NCBI RefSeq assembly: GCF_035956715.1
Contig: NZ_CP108381.1
Location: 1,736,001 to 1,800,000, forward strand
Origin: Nocardia sp. NBC_01329
GTDB taxonomy: Bacteria; Actinomycetota; Actinomycetes; Mycobacteriales; Mycobacteriaceae
Direction of reading: 5' to 3'
DNA length: 64,000 nucleotides
Positions within the stretch are counted from its first letter, which is position 1. Each line of letters opens with the position of its first letter. Shown piece after piece: positions 16,834 through 25,132 of the stretch. A model generated the notes under the pieces. That model ran no database searches, was not told the DNA's origin, and saw only the letters and a program-made list of their open reading frames with translations. The translations under genes and the position numbers were made by a program.

Positions 16834-17285
16834 CCCGGGTTGCGGCGGAGACGGTTCCGGAAGCGCCCCGGCCGGGCATGTTCAGCAACGCCAGAGTGCA
16901 CGGCGACCAGTTCTTCCTGTCCGGTATGCATGCCGGCGCGCCGGGCGGGACAGTGGGCGGCGCCGACACCTACCTCCAGGCCCGGGAGGCGTTCCGGCGG
17001 GTTCGGGCGCTCACCGAGGCCTGCGGGGCCGTACTGGACGACATCCTCGTATTGCGCGTCTATCTGACCGATATCGCCGACCGGGCGCTGGTCGGCAGGG
17101 CGCGCTCCGAGGTGTTCTCCGGCGACTTCCCGTGCTCGACGCTCGTCGAGGTGTCGGCGCTCGTCGAGCCCGGCCTGAAGGTGGAGATCGAGGCCCACGG
17201 GGTCATCGGATCACATAGGAGCATCCGACCCACCGCTGTCGCGGATCGGATTCACACTCTCGAAAGATTGAGGAAGAGATCATGA
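16830..17285 (+). CDS. RidA-like protein lacking the catalytic arginine
   Basis: A 151-residue YjgF/RidA-fold protein. The core resembles Rid proteins (QFFLSGMHAG, ILVLRVYLTDI, CSTLVEVSALVEPGLKVEIEAHG). At the position of the conserved arginine of active RidA (ARSFVEV in the first copy) it has Ser (PCSTLVEV), so it probably does not use the standard imine-hydrolysis mechanism. It extends about 35 residues beyond the domain. The start and stop overlap both neighbours (ATGA). It may act as chorismatase/Rid-like hydrolase variant or a ligand-binding partner. The next gene's ribosome site (GAGGAAGAG) lies within its end. Confidence 0.78.
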   Translation: MTRVAAETVPEAPRPGMFSNARVHGDQFFLSGMHAGAPGGTVGGADTYLQAREAFRRVRALTEACGAVLDDILVLRVYLTDIADRALVGRARSEVFSGDFPCSTLVEVSALVEPGLKVEIEAHGVIGSHRSIRPTAVADRIHTLERLRKRS

Positions 17286-18409
17286 GCAAGGCACCGAGTG
17301 TGGCGGTCTGTGGAGCGGGTATCGGTGGGCTCACCGCGGCCCTCGCGCTTCGGAAGATCGGCATCGAGGCGCACGTCTTCGAGCGGACCGGTCGATTCGC
17401 CCGGGTGGGCGCCGATATCAACCTCACCCCGAACGCCGTCCGGGCACTCGACGGACTCGGTCTGGGCGCGGCACTGCGGGATTCGGCTGCTCGGCCGCAG
17501 TTCAGGATCAGCCGGACCTGGGATACGGGCGCGGAGACCTCGCGGCTGGAGATGGGCTCGTCGGCGGCGGCGCGCTACGGATCACCGCAGCTCACCCTGC
17601 ATCGCGGAGATCTCATGTCCGCCCTCGAGGCAGCGCTGCCGCGGGAAAACGTATCGCTGGGCCGACAGGTCCTCGATGTCCGCGACGGGACGATCCATTT
17701 CGCCGACGGCAGTGTGCATCGGGCCGATGTGACCATCGGTGCGGACGGCATACATTCGGCCGTCCGCACCGCGTTGTTCGGCCGGGAGCACCCCACGTTC
17801 ACCGGTGTCGTGGCGTTCCGTGCGGTGGTTCCTGCGGCAGCGGTCGCCTCGGTCCCGAATCTGGACTGCTTCACCAAATGGTGGGGGCCGGACGCCGCGA
17901 CGCAGATCGTGACGTTCCCGCTGAGTCAGGGCAAGGACATCTTCATCTTCGCCACCTGCGCTCAGGACGAGTGGACCGAGGAGTCGTGGACGACCCCGGG
18001 TAGCGCAGACGAACTGCGCGAACTGTACCGGGACTTCCACCCGGAGGCCCGCGCCCTGCTCGACGCCTGCGACGAGGTACTGAAATCCGCTCTGTACGTA
18101 CGTGATCCGCTGCCCGCGTGGACCGAGGGTACGGTCGCGCTGCTCGGTGACGCGTGTCATCCGATGATGCCGTTCATGGCGCAGGGGGCGGGCCAGGCGA
18201 TCGAAGACGCGGTGGTGCTGGCGCGCTGCCTGGGGTCGGACCAGTACACCGGCGCCGCCGATGCCCTGGTCGGGTACGCGAACACCCGAATGGACCGGAC
18301 CGCACGTATCCAGCGCGGCTCTCGGTCCAACGAATGGTTGAAAACGGTGGGCAATGGTGACTGGGTGTACGAGTACGACGCATGGAACACACCGCTGGCC
18401 GGTACCTGA
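17282..18409 (+). CDS. FAD-dependent aromatic monooxygenase, NicC/salicylate-hydroxylase-like
   Basis: A 375-residue class A flavoprotein monooxygenase. FAD motifs are GAGIGG at residues 11-16, the DG motif GADGIHSAVR near 152, and GDACHPM near 287. Overall length and the WW pair in TKWWGP resemble 6-hydroxynicotinate 3-monooxygenase (NicC), which hydroxylates with loss of the carboxyl group. However, residues I recall as important in NicC differ: the histidine and tyrosine after the WW pair are absent, and the conserved PHMAQG reads PFMAQG. The substrate is therefore probably related but not 6-hydroxynicotinate. It ends the catabolic gene string; the opposite-strand kinase gene ends on the very next base. 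Confidence 0.85.
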   Translation: MSKAPSVAVCGAGIGGLTAALALRKIGIEAHVFERTGRFARVGADINLTPNAVRALDGLGLGAALRDSAARPQFRISRTWDTGAETSRLEMGSSAAARYGSPQLTLHRGDLMSALEAALPRENVSLGRQVLDVRDGTIHFADGSVHRADVTIGADGIHSAVRTALFGREHPTFTGVVAFRAVVPAAAVASVPNLDCFTKWWGPDAATQIVTFPLSQGKDIFIFATCAQDEWTEESWTTPGSADELRELYRDFHPEARALLDACDEVLKSALYVRDPLPAWTEGTVALLGDACHPMMPFMAQGAGQAIEDAVVLARCLGSDQYTGAADALVGYANTRMDRTARIQRGSRSNEWLKTVGNGDWVYEYDAWNTPLAGT

Positions 18410-19363
18410 TCACGAGCTGAGGTTCGAACGGATCGCGAGGGCATTGTCCACCGTCTTCGCGGGTGTGCTGATGGCGGGATGCCCGTCCTCGATATCCCAC
18501 AGCACGTTCTGTAGCAGTCGAGCGAGCGTCCATCCGGCCGCTCGGCCACGGTCGAGGCCGAGCATCTCGGTGAGGATGTCGAAGCGTCGTCGCACGATGC
18601 GTGGCGCGTCGGTGACGGTCTCGTCGGTGCTCCACCCGCTGTCCAGAGCGGGCCAGAGGTCGAACCCGGGATCGCCGACGAGTGGCTCCGGGTCGATCGC
18701 CAGCCACGGTTCACGGTCGGCGGCGAGGACATTGCCATAGTGCAGATCCCAGTGCAGCAGGCTATTTCCGGGATCGGCTCCGAGCTCGGCGACTATATGC
18801 GCCCATCGATCGAGTCGAGCCCGGTCGTCACTCTCGAGGACCCGCATAGCCGCGGGGATGTCGTCGACCATCGCAGAGAGGGCCTTCGAGAGATGGGGAA
18901 GCCCGCCGGGAGCGGGCACGCTGTGCAAGCGCGTCAGGAGCCCGCCGACCACACGGATCGCGTCATCGTCATCCTCGACGGCTTCGAGGGTGCGATCGCC
19001 GTTGAGACGTTCGAGCAGCATTCCACCCCGGTCGGGGTCGCTGTCCAGGAGCCGAACCGTCCCACGGCCGTTCCATTGGACGAGACCGAGGATCGCGGCC
19101 GTGGTCTCGGCGCGCGGCAACTGCAACTTCAGCGCTGCACGCGTCCCATCGGCGCGGCGCACCGGCACGACAACCCCCGCATCCCCCGACCGGATCGCAC
19201 CTTCGGGTTGGAGCTCCCACCTTCGAAGGAGATCGCGAGCGACCGTCGGCAACATACTCAGCCATTCGCGAGTCGCTTCATCGCCGGTCTCGAAAGTGCT
19301 GAGGACCCCGGTCGGAATGACGAACTGTAGATCTCGGTCCGTCATCGACAGTTCACTCTCCAC
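18410..19363 (-). CDS. Aminoglycoside/hydroxyurea kinase family protein (APH(6)-like)
   Basis: A 317-residue kinase of the streptomycin 6-phosphotransferase family. The Brenner catalytic loop HWDLHYGN lies near residue 205 and the metal-binding IDPEPLVGDPGFDLWP near 218-232; a nucleotide-binding lysine is in RAALKLQLP near 74. Family members phosphorylate streptomycin or related sugars, but many chromosomal homologues have unknown substrates, so resistance should not be assumed. The start is a GTG at 19363; an ATG at 19345 with GAGAG upstream is an equally good choice. It is convergent with the flavin monooxygenase and not part of that operon. Confidence 0.85.
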   Translation of the reverse strand: MESELSMTDRDLQFVIPTGVLSTFETGDEATREWLSMLPTVARDLLRRWELQPEGAIRSGDAGVVVPVRRADGTRAALKLQLPRAETTAAILGLVQWNGRGTVRLLDSDPDRGGMLLERLNGDRTLEAVEDDDDAIRVVGGLLTRLHSVPAPGGLPHLSKALSAMVDDIPAAMRVLESDDRARLDRWAHIVAELGADPGNSLLHWDLHYGNVLAADREPWLAIDPEPLVGDPGFDLWPALDSGWSTDETVTDAPRIVRRRFDILTEMLGLDRGRAAGWTLARLLQNVLWDIEDGHPAISTPAKTVDNALAIRSNLSS

Positions 19364-19737
19364 TTCTCTCGAGTTTCGGATGTCCCGTGACGCCTCAGGC
19401 AGTTCCGGTGATGGTACTCGAAATCATCCGCTCGATACGCCGACGATACCCAGCCATGCGGACACTCGCGCAGAGAGCCGCCGACGGCCGGCGTACAGAC
19501 CCACGGCGGAGGCGACCAGGGCACGGCGGCCGGAATCGGTTGGGGCGCAGAATGTGTGACGCGACACAAACCTGTGACGAATCGGCGCTCGGGAACCACA
19601 TATAGGCGGACGGTCGATCGAGATGAGGGAGGTCCTGCAACTATCAGCAGGGCAACCTCGACGCGCTTTTTCGGCGCGGGCGCATCGGCGATGTGAACAG
19701 CGATCACGCTCGAACTCGACGGAAGAAGGCGTAACCG
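19364..19737. other. Intergenic region between two divergent genes
   Basis: 374 bases upstream of both the kinase gene (minus) and the DUF4185 gene (plus). I see no credible gene. A short inverted repeat TGTGACGCGACACA occurs at 19555-19568, and AGAAGG near 19726 is a likely ribosome site for the plus-strand gene. Nothing else stands out. Confidence 0.5.
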
Positions 19738-20862
19738 ATGCCGAAGATCAAAGACCTCAACCCGTCGGCCATCGGCCGCATCGGTGGTGCAGATCTCGCG
19801 ATCCCCTTCAAGCGGCCCGACGGCAAGATCGGCTATGTGTGGGGTGACACGTTCGACGGCAACGTACCCGCCGTCAACAGCGGCCCCGACTGGCGGTCAC
19901 CTGTCATCACGTGGGCCGATGACACTCCGGTCGGCCGGCCGATCAACTTCACCCATGCGGCTCGGGGCGGTGCCCAGCTGTGGCCGTACCAGCACAACAA
20001 CCCGCAGTTCTCGACTGTCCTGCCCTGCGACGCACTGTTCATCGGTGGCCGTATCTACCTGTGGGTAATGGTCACCCGCGGTCTCGGCAACGAGATTCGT
20101 TGTGAAATAGCGTGTTCCGATGATATGGGCGAATCGTGGTTCGCTCAGCCCGGTGGCCACTACCTATCCGACGGTAGCCCGAAGTGGAAGACCGATTTCA
20201 ACGGCGGCAAGCGCACGATGGTCACGTGGGCTCGGGGCGATGACGGGTGGGTTTACATCATCTCTACCGGCGGCCTCGACCGTAACAAGAACGCGGTGCT
20301 GTGGCGTGCCCCCGAGAACGCCCTCACCGATCCGTTCTCGTGGCACGGCTGGCAGTGGAACGGCTCATGGGGATGGGGTACAGGACGCGCCGACGATATC
20401 TTGCCGCCGGGCACCCGCCTCGGTGAGATCTCGCTGCGTCGGATCCAAAATTATTGGGTGTTCTCAGGTTTCGATGCCGGTGCCTACAGCGCATTCGTCA
20501 AGGTGGGCTATGGCCCGATCGAGAACATCAATTGGCATACCGCGCCGACGTCGTACCCGGTGCGGGGGTCCTCGCAGGAGCCCGGTACCTACGATGTGGT
20601 CGACCGACTGTACGGATGTTATGTCCACCCGTCCTCGCGGTTCGAGAATCCCGACGGTACGCCGGGTGCGTTCTCGATGATCGTCTCGACGTGGGCTGTC
20701 TCGGGCAACCCGTATCGTGCGATGCAATACCGCATCCCCACTCCGGCGGCGATCGGCCCGGTTGCCGACAGGGCGGGCGTCGCCACCGAGGCGATGCCGC
20801 CCTCTTCCTCGGACGGCCCGAAGGTATCGAAAAGGCTCCACCGCGCAATCTCGACGGCATAG
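19738..20862 (+). CDS. DUF4185 domain-containing protein
   Basis: A 374-residue protein with the DUF4185 pattern, a predicted five-bladed beta-propeller related to glycosidase/sialidase folds. Repeated strand motifs are visible (IGYVWGDTFDG, IYLWVMVTRG, WVYIISTGG, YWVFSGFD, AFSMIVSTW). It is rich in Trp, Gly and Asp and lacks a signal peptide or membrane segment. Homologues occur in mycobacteria, Nocardia and actinophages, often as secreted or tail-associated proteins. No other phage gene lies nearby, so it is an isolated gene. The role is unknown; polysaccharide binding or cleavage is possible. Confidence 0.75.
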   Translation: MPKIKDLNPSAIGRIGGADLAIPFKRPDGKIGYVWGDTFDGNVPAVNSGPDWRSPVITWADDTPVGRPINFTHAARGGAQLWPYQHNNPQFSTVLPCDALFIGGRIYLWVMVTRGLGNEIRCEIACSDDMGESWFAQPGGHYLSDGSPKWKTDFNGGKRTMVTWARGDDGWVYIISTGGLDRNKNAVLWRAPENALTDPFSWHGWQWNGSWGWGTGRADDILPPGTRLGEISLRRIQNYWVFSGFDAGAYSAFVKVGYGPIENINWHTAPTSYPVRGSSQEPGTYDVVDRLYGCYVHPSSRFENPDGTPGAFSMIVSTWAVSGNPYRAMQYRIPTPAAIGPVADRAGVATEAMPPSSSDGPKVSKRLHRAISTA

Positions 20863-20991
20863 TCGATACTCGCGCGGAGAACCCCGCGGGACCGACTCCC
20901 CACCGACACTCTCGGCCGAGTCCCAGCACCGCCGTGATCGCGGTGGGAACGGTGGGCAGAGCCGATACGGGCGGATCGAGCGGCGGATCAC

Positions 20992-21432
20992 CTACGCCCG
21001 TCGGCCACGGAGCATCTTGTCGCCGGCATCCACGTATGCCTCGAAGAACTCGGCGATCTCCCCGATCCGGTCTTGTGTGGAGGCGTCGTGCGCGCTGTTC
21101 ATTCCCGTCCGCAGGACGCTGATGAACGAGCGGGTCCGTTCGTGACTGGCCGCGAGCAGCTGCTCGAACCCGCCGGTCGCCTCGACGAGCAGCCGGCGGC
21201 TGCCCGGTTGTGGAATGGTGCGCGCGAGACCCCAGGAGACCAGTTCGCGTACGGCCGTACTCACCGCGCCCTTGCTCGAGTTCAATGCGGCACCGAGGTC
21301 GTCCAGCGATACCGGATCGGCGCTGATCAGCAGCCGGCCGTATACGCGGCCTGTTACGCGGGGCAGATTCCAGGTGGACAGGATGTCGCCCATCGCGGTG
21401 ACGAATGCGGCTTGTTCGTTCTCGTCGGTCAT
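20992..21432 (-). CDS. MarR/GbsR-family transcriptional regulator
   Basis: A 146-residue winged-helix protein. Residues 20-85 give the DNA-binding domain (LPRVTGRVYGRLLIS, then LGAALNSSKGAVSTAVRELVSWGLA as recognition helix, then the wing IPQPGSRRLLVE), a GbsR-like arrangement. The C-terminal helices end with an EIAEFFEAYVDAGDKM coiled segment for dimerisation. Its ATG overlaps the stop of the hydrolase upstream in the same operon (ATGA), so the two are co-expressed, and the regulator probably controls its own operon. Confidence 0.85.
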   Translation of the reverse strand: MTDENEQAAFVTAMGDILSTWNLPRVTGRVYGRLLISADPVSLDDLGAALNSSKGAVSTAVRELVSWGLARTIPQPGSRRLLVEATGGFEQLLAASHERTRSFISVLRTGMNSAHDASTQDRIGEIAEFFEAYVDAGDKMLRGRRA

Positions 21433-22253
21433 CCGCGTTGTTCCTCCGCGGCGCTCTCCCAGGCATTGATCATGGCTCGGATTTCGCTGGTCGCCGCCTC
21501 CGGTGCGTCGAGAGTGACGACGTGGCCGGCCTCGGCAACGATATGCTCGGCCACTCCTTCGGCCTGCGCCCATCGTGCCATGGCGGTGGCGATGTTACCC
21601 GTGCGGTCGCGATCACCGCGGATCAAACCGAGCGGTACGGGCGTGCGGTAATCCGGGGTCGGATCGACCAGCGATACGGTGGCGCGCCAGACATCGAGGA
21701 AGGTACGTTTCGGCATCCGGGTGAACACCGTTTCGCACGCGGCGATCGCCTCGGGCGTCACGGCGGAAGCGCGGGCCATCAGTCGCGGCAGTCGGGCGGC
21801 GGGAACGAGTGCCAACGACGGAGCGGCGAGTTTCAACAATATCCGCTCCGAGCTGGTGAGCGGGCCCGCGTTCCAGGTGGAGCCGATGACGATCAGGGCA
21901 TGCACGCGCTCGGGGGCGGTGCGGACCAGCTCCTGCGAGAGGTTCCCGCCGAGGGAATGTCCGATGAGGATCGGACGTTCGAGGTCGAGCTGCTCGATCA
22001 ATGCGACGAGGTCGCCCAGGGAGCCCGCCGCGGTGAACCGGTGCCCCGGTGCGAGAGCCGACTCACCGTGGCCGCGCTGGTCCCAGACGACGACCCGATG
22101 GCCGGACTCGTGCAGGGCCTTCGCTTGCGTCTCGAACACGGTGTGGTCCATGCCGGCGCCGTGAGTGAATACCACCGCCCGGCGCTCGCCCGCGAGATCG
22201 CGAAAGCGCACAACACCGCCGTCGCGCTCCAAAGTCTGATTCAAATTCTCCAT
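21429..22253 (-). CDS. Alpha/beta hydrolase
   Basis: A 274-residue alpha/beta hydrolase with the oxyanion segment THGAGMDHT near residue 30, nucleophile elbow LIGHSLGGN near 97, an acid region in LIRGDRDRTG and catalytic histidine in AEAGHVVTLDAPE near 247. It resembles haloalkane-dehalogenase/esterase-type proteins; the substrate is unknown. It is the first gene of a two-gene operon with the MarR-type regulator. The region before the ATG is AT-rich and has no clear ribosome site. Confidence 0.85.
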   Translation of the reverse strand: MENLNQTLERDGGVVRFRDLAGERRAVVFTHGAGMDHTVFETQAKALHESGHRVVVWDQRGHGESALAPGHRFTAAGSLGDLVALIEQLDLERPILIGHSLGGNLSQELVRTAPERVHALIVIGSTWNAGPLTSSERILLKLAAPSLALVPAARLPRLMARASAVTPEAIAACETVFTRMPKRTFLDVWRATVSLVDPTPDYRTPVPLGLIRGDRDRTGNIATAMARWAQAEGVAEHIVAEAGHVVTLDAPEAATSEIRAMINAWESAAEEQRG

Positions 22254-22406
22254 ATTCTGAAAATAGCAAATTTATTGACCGTATGTCGGCGGAGCGTCTC
22301 CGGGACCGGTCGGCTACGGTGTGGGACGCCGGTTCCACGTCGATCGGAATTCATTCGCTGGCGATGTCCGCGCCGTACGTCACCCCCTGAAACCGGGAAC
22401 GTTGCG

Positions 22407-22976
22407 CTATCGAAGAGGGTCGCGGTCGGCGAGGGCGGCGAACCAACTGAGCGCATGCCGTCCCGAAGCGATGCCATAGTCCAATGTCGCACGCTGGTAG
22501 GCAACTACCTCACGAGACTCCGGGGGTACGTCCATCGTGTCGAGATGTTTCTCCAGCGTTGTGACCTCGGCGAGATCGGCCACGGCCCGGTCCTGGATAC
22601 GTCGCAGTACAGGTGCGCGATCGTCCGGATCGAGCAGCCCCAGGAAGAACAGTCGAGGCAGCGCTGTCGTCTCCAGGTTCGGCCCGCTGAGTTCGGCCGT
22701 CATCCACTCGTGGAACGCCAGCCGTCCGGCCTCGGTGGCGCGATAGACCTTTCTGCCTCGGCCGCCGGGCTCGATACTCTCGACCTCGATCAGCCCCTTG
22801 TCGAGCAGGGCGTCGAGGGCGCGCTTGATGCTGCCCGAGCTGGCGCTGTAGACGAGGGACACGCCGGCCTCGAAGTTCTTGATGAGGTCGTAGAGGCTTT
22901 GCGGGGCGATGAGCAGCATGCCCAGGATTACGTGTGCCACGAATGTCGATCGTACCCGGTTGACTCTATTAGACAT
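22407..22976 (-). CDS. PadR-family transcriptional regulator
   Basis: A 189-residue PadR-type repressor. The N-terminal winged helix (residues 10-85) includes the helix MLLIAPQSLYDLIKNF, recognition helix SASSGSIKRALDALLDKGLIEV and the wing EPGGRGRKVYRATEAGRLAF. The C-terminal helices form the dimer/effector domain. It is divergent from the serine hydrolase at 23011, and its start codon lies inside a tandem repeat and next to a perfect 24-bp palindrome (22964-23000). Auto-repression and control of the hydrolase are therefore likely. Confidence 0.88.
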   Translation of the reverse strand: MSNRVNRVRSTFVAHVILGMLLIAPQSLYDLIKNFEAGVSLVYSASSGSIKRALDALLDKGLIEVESIEPGGRGRKVYRATEAGRLAFHEWMTAELSGPNLETTALPRLFFLGLLDPDDRAPVLRRIQDRAVADLAEVTTLEKHLDTMDVPPESREVVAYQRATLDYGIASGRHALSWFAALADRDPLR

Positions 22977-23000
22977 CTCTATTAGACATGTCTAATAGAG
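22964..23000. promoter_or_regulatory. PadR-type operator: tandem 13-mer plus perfect palindrome
   Basis: CTCTATTAGACAT occurs twice in direct tandem (22964-22976 and 22977-22989), and the second copy is the left half of a perfect 24-bp palindrome spanning 22977-23000 (half-site CTCTATTAGACA). It covers the start codon of the PadR gene and lies 10 bases before the start of the divergent hydrolase, next to its ribosome site GAGGAAGG. Binding by PadR is inferred from position and symmetry. Confidence 0.75.
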
Positions 23001-23010
23001 AGGAAGGTAG

Positions 23011-24153
23011 ATGCGTTCAGTGCCACGGATTTTCACGGCTACCACCAATCACGTCACCGACGAGGTCGATGCCGGCCTGACCCGTTTCGTGCGAAGGCTG
23101 AGCTCCGCGCCGGGTCTACATCACGTCAGCCTCGCCATGACCGATACCGGCGGGCTGTCTCGCTGGGCGGGCAGCGCCGGGCCGGACGGAGCCGGCGAGA
23201 CAGAGATTCGCCCGGACACGCCCTTCTTTATCGCCTCGATCACCAAGCGCTTCATCGTCACCCTCATCCTGCAGGCGCACGAGCGCAACGAGGTCGACTT
23301 GGACGCGCCGATCACCACCTACCTGCCCACCTCGGTGACCGCCGGACTGCACGTCCGTGATGGGGTGGACCGCACACCGGCCATCACGGTGCGGCACTTG
23401 GCCGGTCACACTTCTGGATTGCCCGACTACTTCGAGAAGCGCCGGGGCGGTCCGAGCCTGTACCGGCAGTTGCGTGCCGGGCACGACATGTCCTGGACCT
23501 TCGAGGACGCAATCGCCATCACCCGCGAGCTCCAGCGCCCTCATTTCGAGCCGCAGAACCTCACCGCCGGGACGCAACGCGCGCGCTATTCCGACACGGG
23601 CTTCCTCCTGCTGATCCGCATACTCGAGACCGTCACCTCGCGCAGATTCTCTGATCTGCTCGCGGAGCGCATCATCCTGCCGCTCGGACTCTCCCGCACG
23701 TGGCATCCCTCCGCCGTGCCTGCCGAGCCGAGCCCGCCCGCGCCGCTGCCACTGCACCGAAGGCGGCGCCGCGTGGTGGTCGACGGTGTCATCGCGGCGA
23801 GCAACGATCTCTTCAGCACGACGAGGGATCTCCTCGCCTTCGAGCGGGCACTGGTCAACGGCGACCTCTTCGGCGATGCGAATACGCGGCACCTGTTGAC
23901 CGCTCGGCGCAACCGACTCCGCAACGCCCCGGGCCTTCGTTACGGGCTGGGCACCATGATCTTCGGCGTCGGCAGGCTCAACCTGCCGCGGCGCGGGCCG
24001 GTGTCGCTCGTAGGCCACTCGGGATCGACCGGCACGTGGCTCTTCACCTGCCCCGAACTCGGCCTGCATCTGGCAGGTACGGTCGACCAGACCCAGGCTC
24101 GGGTCCTGCCCTTTCGGATCATGACCCGATGCCTGCAGATCTGGGACCGATGA
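23011..24153 (+). CDS. Serine hydrolase, class C beta-lactamase family
   Basis: A 380-residue penicillin-binding-protein-like hydrolase. The catalytic Ser-x-x-Lys is SITK near residue 78, the second motif is YSD near 193 (Tyr-x-Asn variant), and the third is HSG near 342 in GHSGSTGTW. No signal peptide is evident, so it is probably cytoplasmic. Relatives are esterases, D-amino peptidases or beta-lactamase-like proteins; resistance should not be inferred. The start codon follows GAGGAAGG and the operator of the divergent PadR gene. Confidence 0.85.
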   Translation: MRSVPRIFTATTNHVTDEVDAGLTRFVRRLSSAPGLHHVSLAMTDTGGLSRWAGSAGPDGAGETEIRPDTPFFIASITKRFIVTLILQAHERNEVDLDAPITTYLPTSVTAGLHVRDGVDRTPAITVRHLAGHTSGLPDYFEKRRGGPSLYRQLRAGHDMSWTFEDAIAITRELQRPHFEPQNLTAGTQRARYSDTGFLLLIRILETVTSRRFSDLLAERIILPLGLSRTWHPSAVPAEPSPPAPLPLHRRRRRVVVDGVIAASNDLFSTTRDLLAFERALVNGDLFGDANTRHLLTARRNRLRNAPGLRYGLGTMIFGVGRLNLPRRGPVSLVGHSGSTGTWLFTCPELGLHLAGTVDQTQARVLPFRIMTRCLQIWDR

Positions 24154-24231
24154 CCTGATACTCGAACAGGCTCGGCGGCTCCGAGTCGAGACCGGTGCAG
24201 TCGACACTCTCGCAGTCCGGTCCGACTCTCC

Positions 24232-25050
24232 TCATCCCCAGGTGAGGGGGTCGAGGTGCAGGTAAAAGCGCAGTCGGTCACGGTCCAGGACGAGGCCGTA
24301 CCTCTCCGCGAGTGCTGTGTCGGCAATCAGCGCCTGCTCCTCGTTCTCCCAGGTTTCGCGCGCATTGGCGAGCAGCAGAGCCAGATCGGCGTAGCGGTCG
24401 GCCAACCCGAGGCGGCCCAGGTCGATGAACCCGGACACCTTCAGTGTTTCCGGATCCACGACGATATTGGGCAGGCACAGATCTCCGTGGCAGACGACCG
24501 TGTCCACAGACTCGTGGGCGATCATCTCCGCAATCCCGGGTTCGAGGCCGGCCAGTATTTCTGCGGGTGGCGTGTGCTGCTGCTCGACGGGAAGGAACTC
24601 CGGATTCACCGCGCCGCGACCGACGACATCACGCGCCATGGTGACCATCGCGTTCAGGCTTCGGTCGAAAGGGCAGCGTTCCGCGGGTAACTCGTGCAGC
24701 TCACGCACCGCGTCCGCGATGTGTTCCCAGGCCGCGCGGAGATCCGCGACCGATATCTGATCGGCCGGTACACCGGGGACGGTACTGGTCACCAGCAGTG
24801 CCCCCGCCTCGGCGGAATACCAATCGAGCATATGCGGGCCCGGCACACCCTGGCCGGCCAGCCACTCGACACGATCGTGCTCAGCCTTCAGTACGGCGGC
24901 GTCCACGGCCGGAACGCATTTGGCGTACCGGGAGGCGTCCTCGCTGCGAAAGACTGCGGCGCCCGACTCGCCTGTGGTGACAGGTGCCCAATCTTCGATG
25001 CTGTATCCCGCACTCGTCAATACATTTCGCAGGTCGCGGCCATCACTCAT
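24232..25050 (-). CDS. Aminoglycoside 3'-phosphotransferase-like kinase
   Basis: A 272-residue kinase (ATG at 25050; an in-frame GTG at 25059 is possible). The catalytic loop CHGDLCLPN lies near residue 190 and the metal site FIDLGRLGLADRYADLA near 209-225, the arrangement of APH(3') enzymes. A nucleotide-binding lysine is in SRYAKCVP near 42. No good ribosome site is seen. The family includes kanamycin/neomycin kinases and many chromosomal relatives of unknown role. It is the second aminoglycoside-kinase-like gene within 6 kb but belongs to another subfamily than the first. Confidence 0.82.
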   Translation of the reverse strand: MSDGRDLRNVLTSAGYSIEDWAPVTTGESGAAVFRSEDASRYAKCVPAVDAAVLKAEHDRVEWLAGQGVPGPHMLDWYSAEAGALLVTSTVPGVPADQISVADLRAAWEHIADAVRELHELPAERCPFDRSLNAMVTMARDVVGRGAVNPEFLPVEQQHTPPAEILAGLEPGIAEMIAHESVDTVVCHGDLCLPNIVVDPETLKVSGFIDLGRLGLADRYADLALLLANARETWENEEQALIADTALAERYGLVLDRDRLRFYLHLDPLTWG

Positions 25051-25132
25051 TTCGGCCACTTTAGTCAGCCCGTATCCTGAACCGACGCCTCGTCTTCCAT
25101 GAACGGCACGTGGCCGGGCGAACCTCGCGGCT

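Noticed and set aside
1..18409. Standard nicotinate (Nic) degradation cluster
   Set aside because: A NicC-like enzyme and a Mo hydroxylase are present, but NicX, NicD, NicE and NicF are not seen, and extradiol, Rieske, ThDP and RidA genes do not belong to that pathway.
19738..20862. Prophage remnant
   Set aside because: No integrase, attachment repeats or phage structural genes surround the DUF4185 gene.
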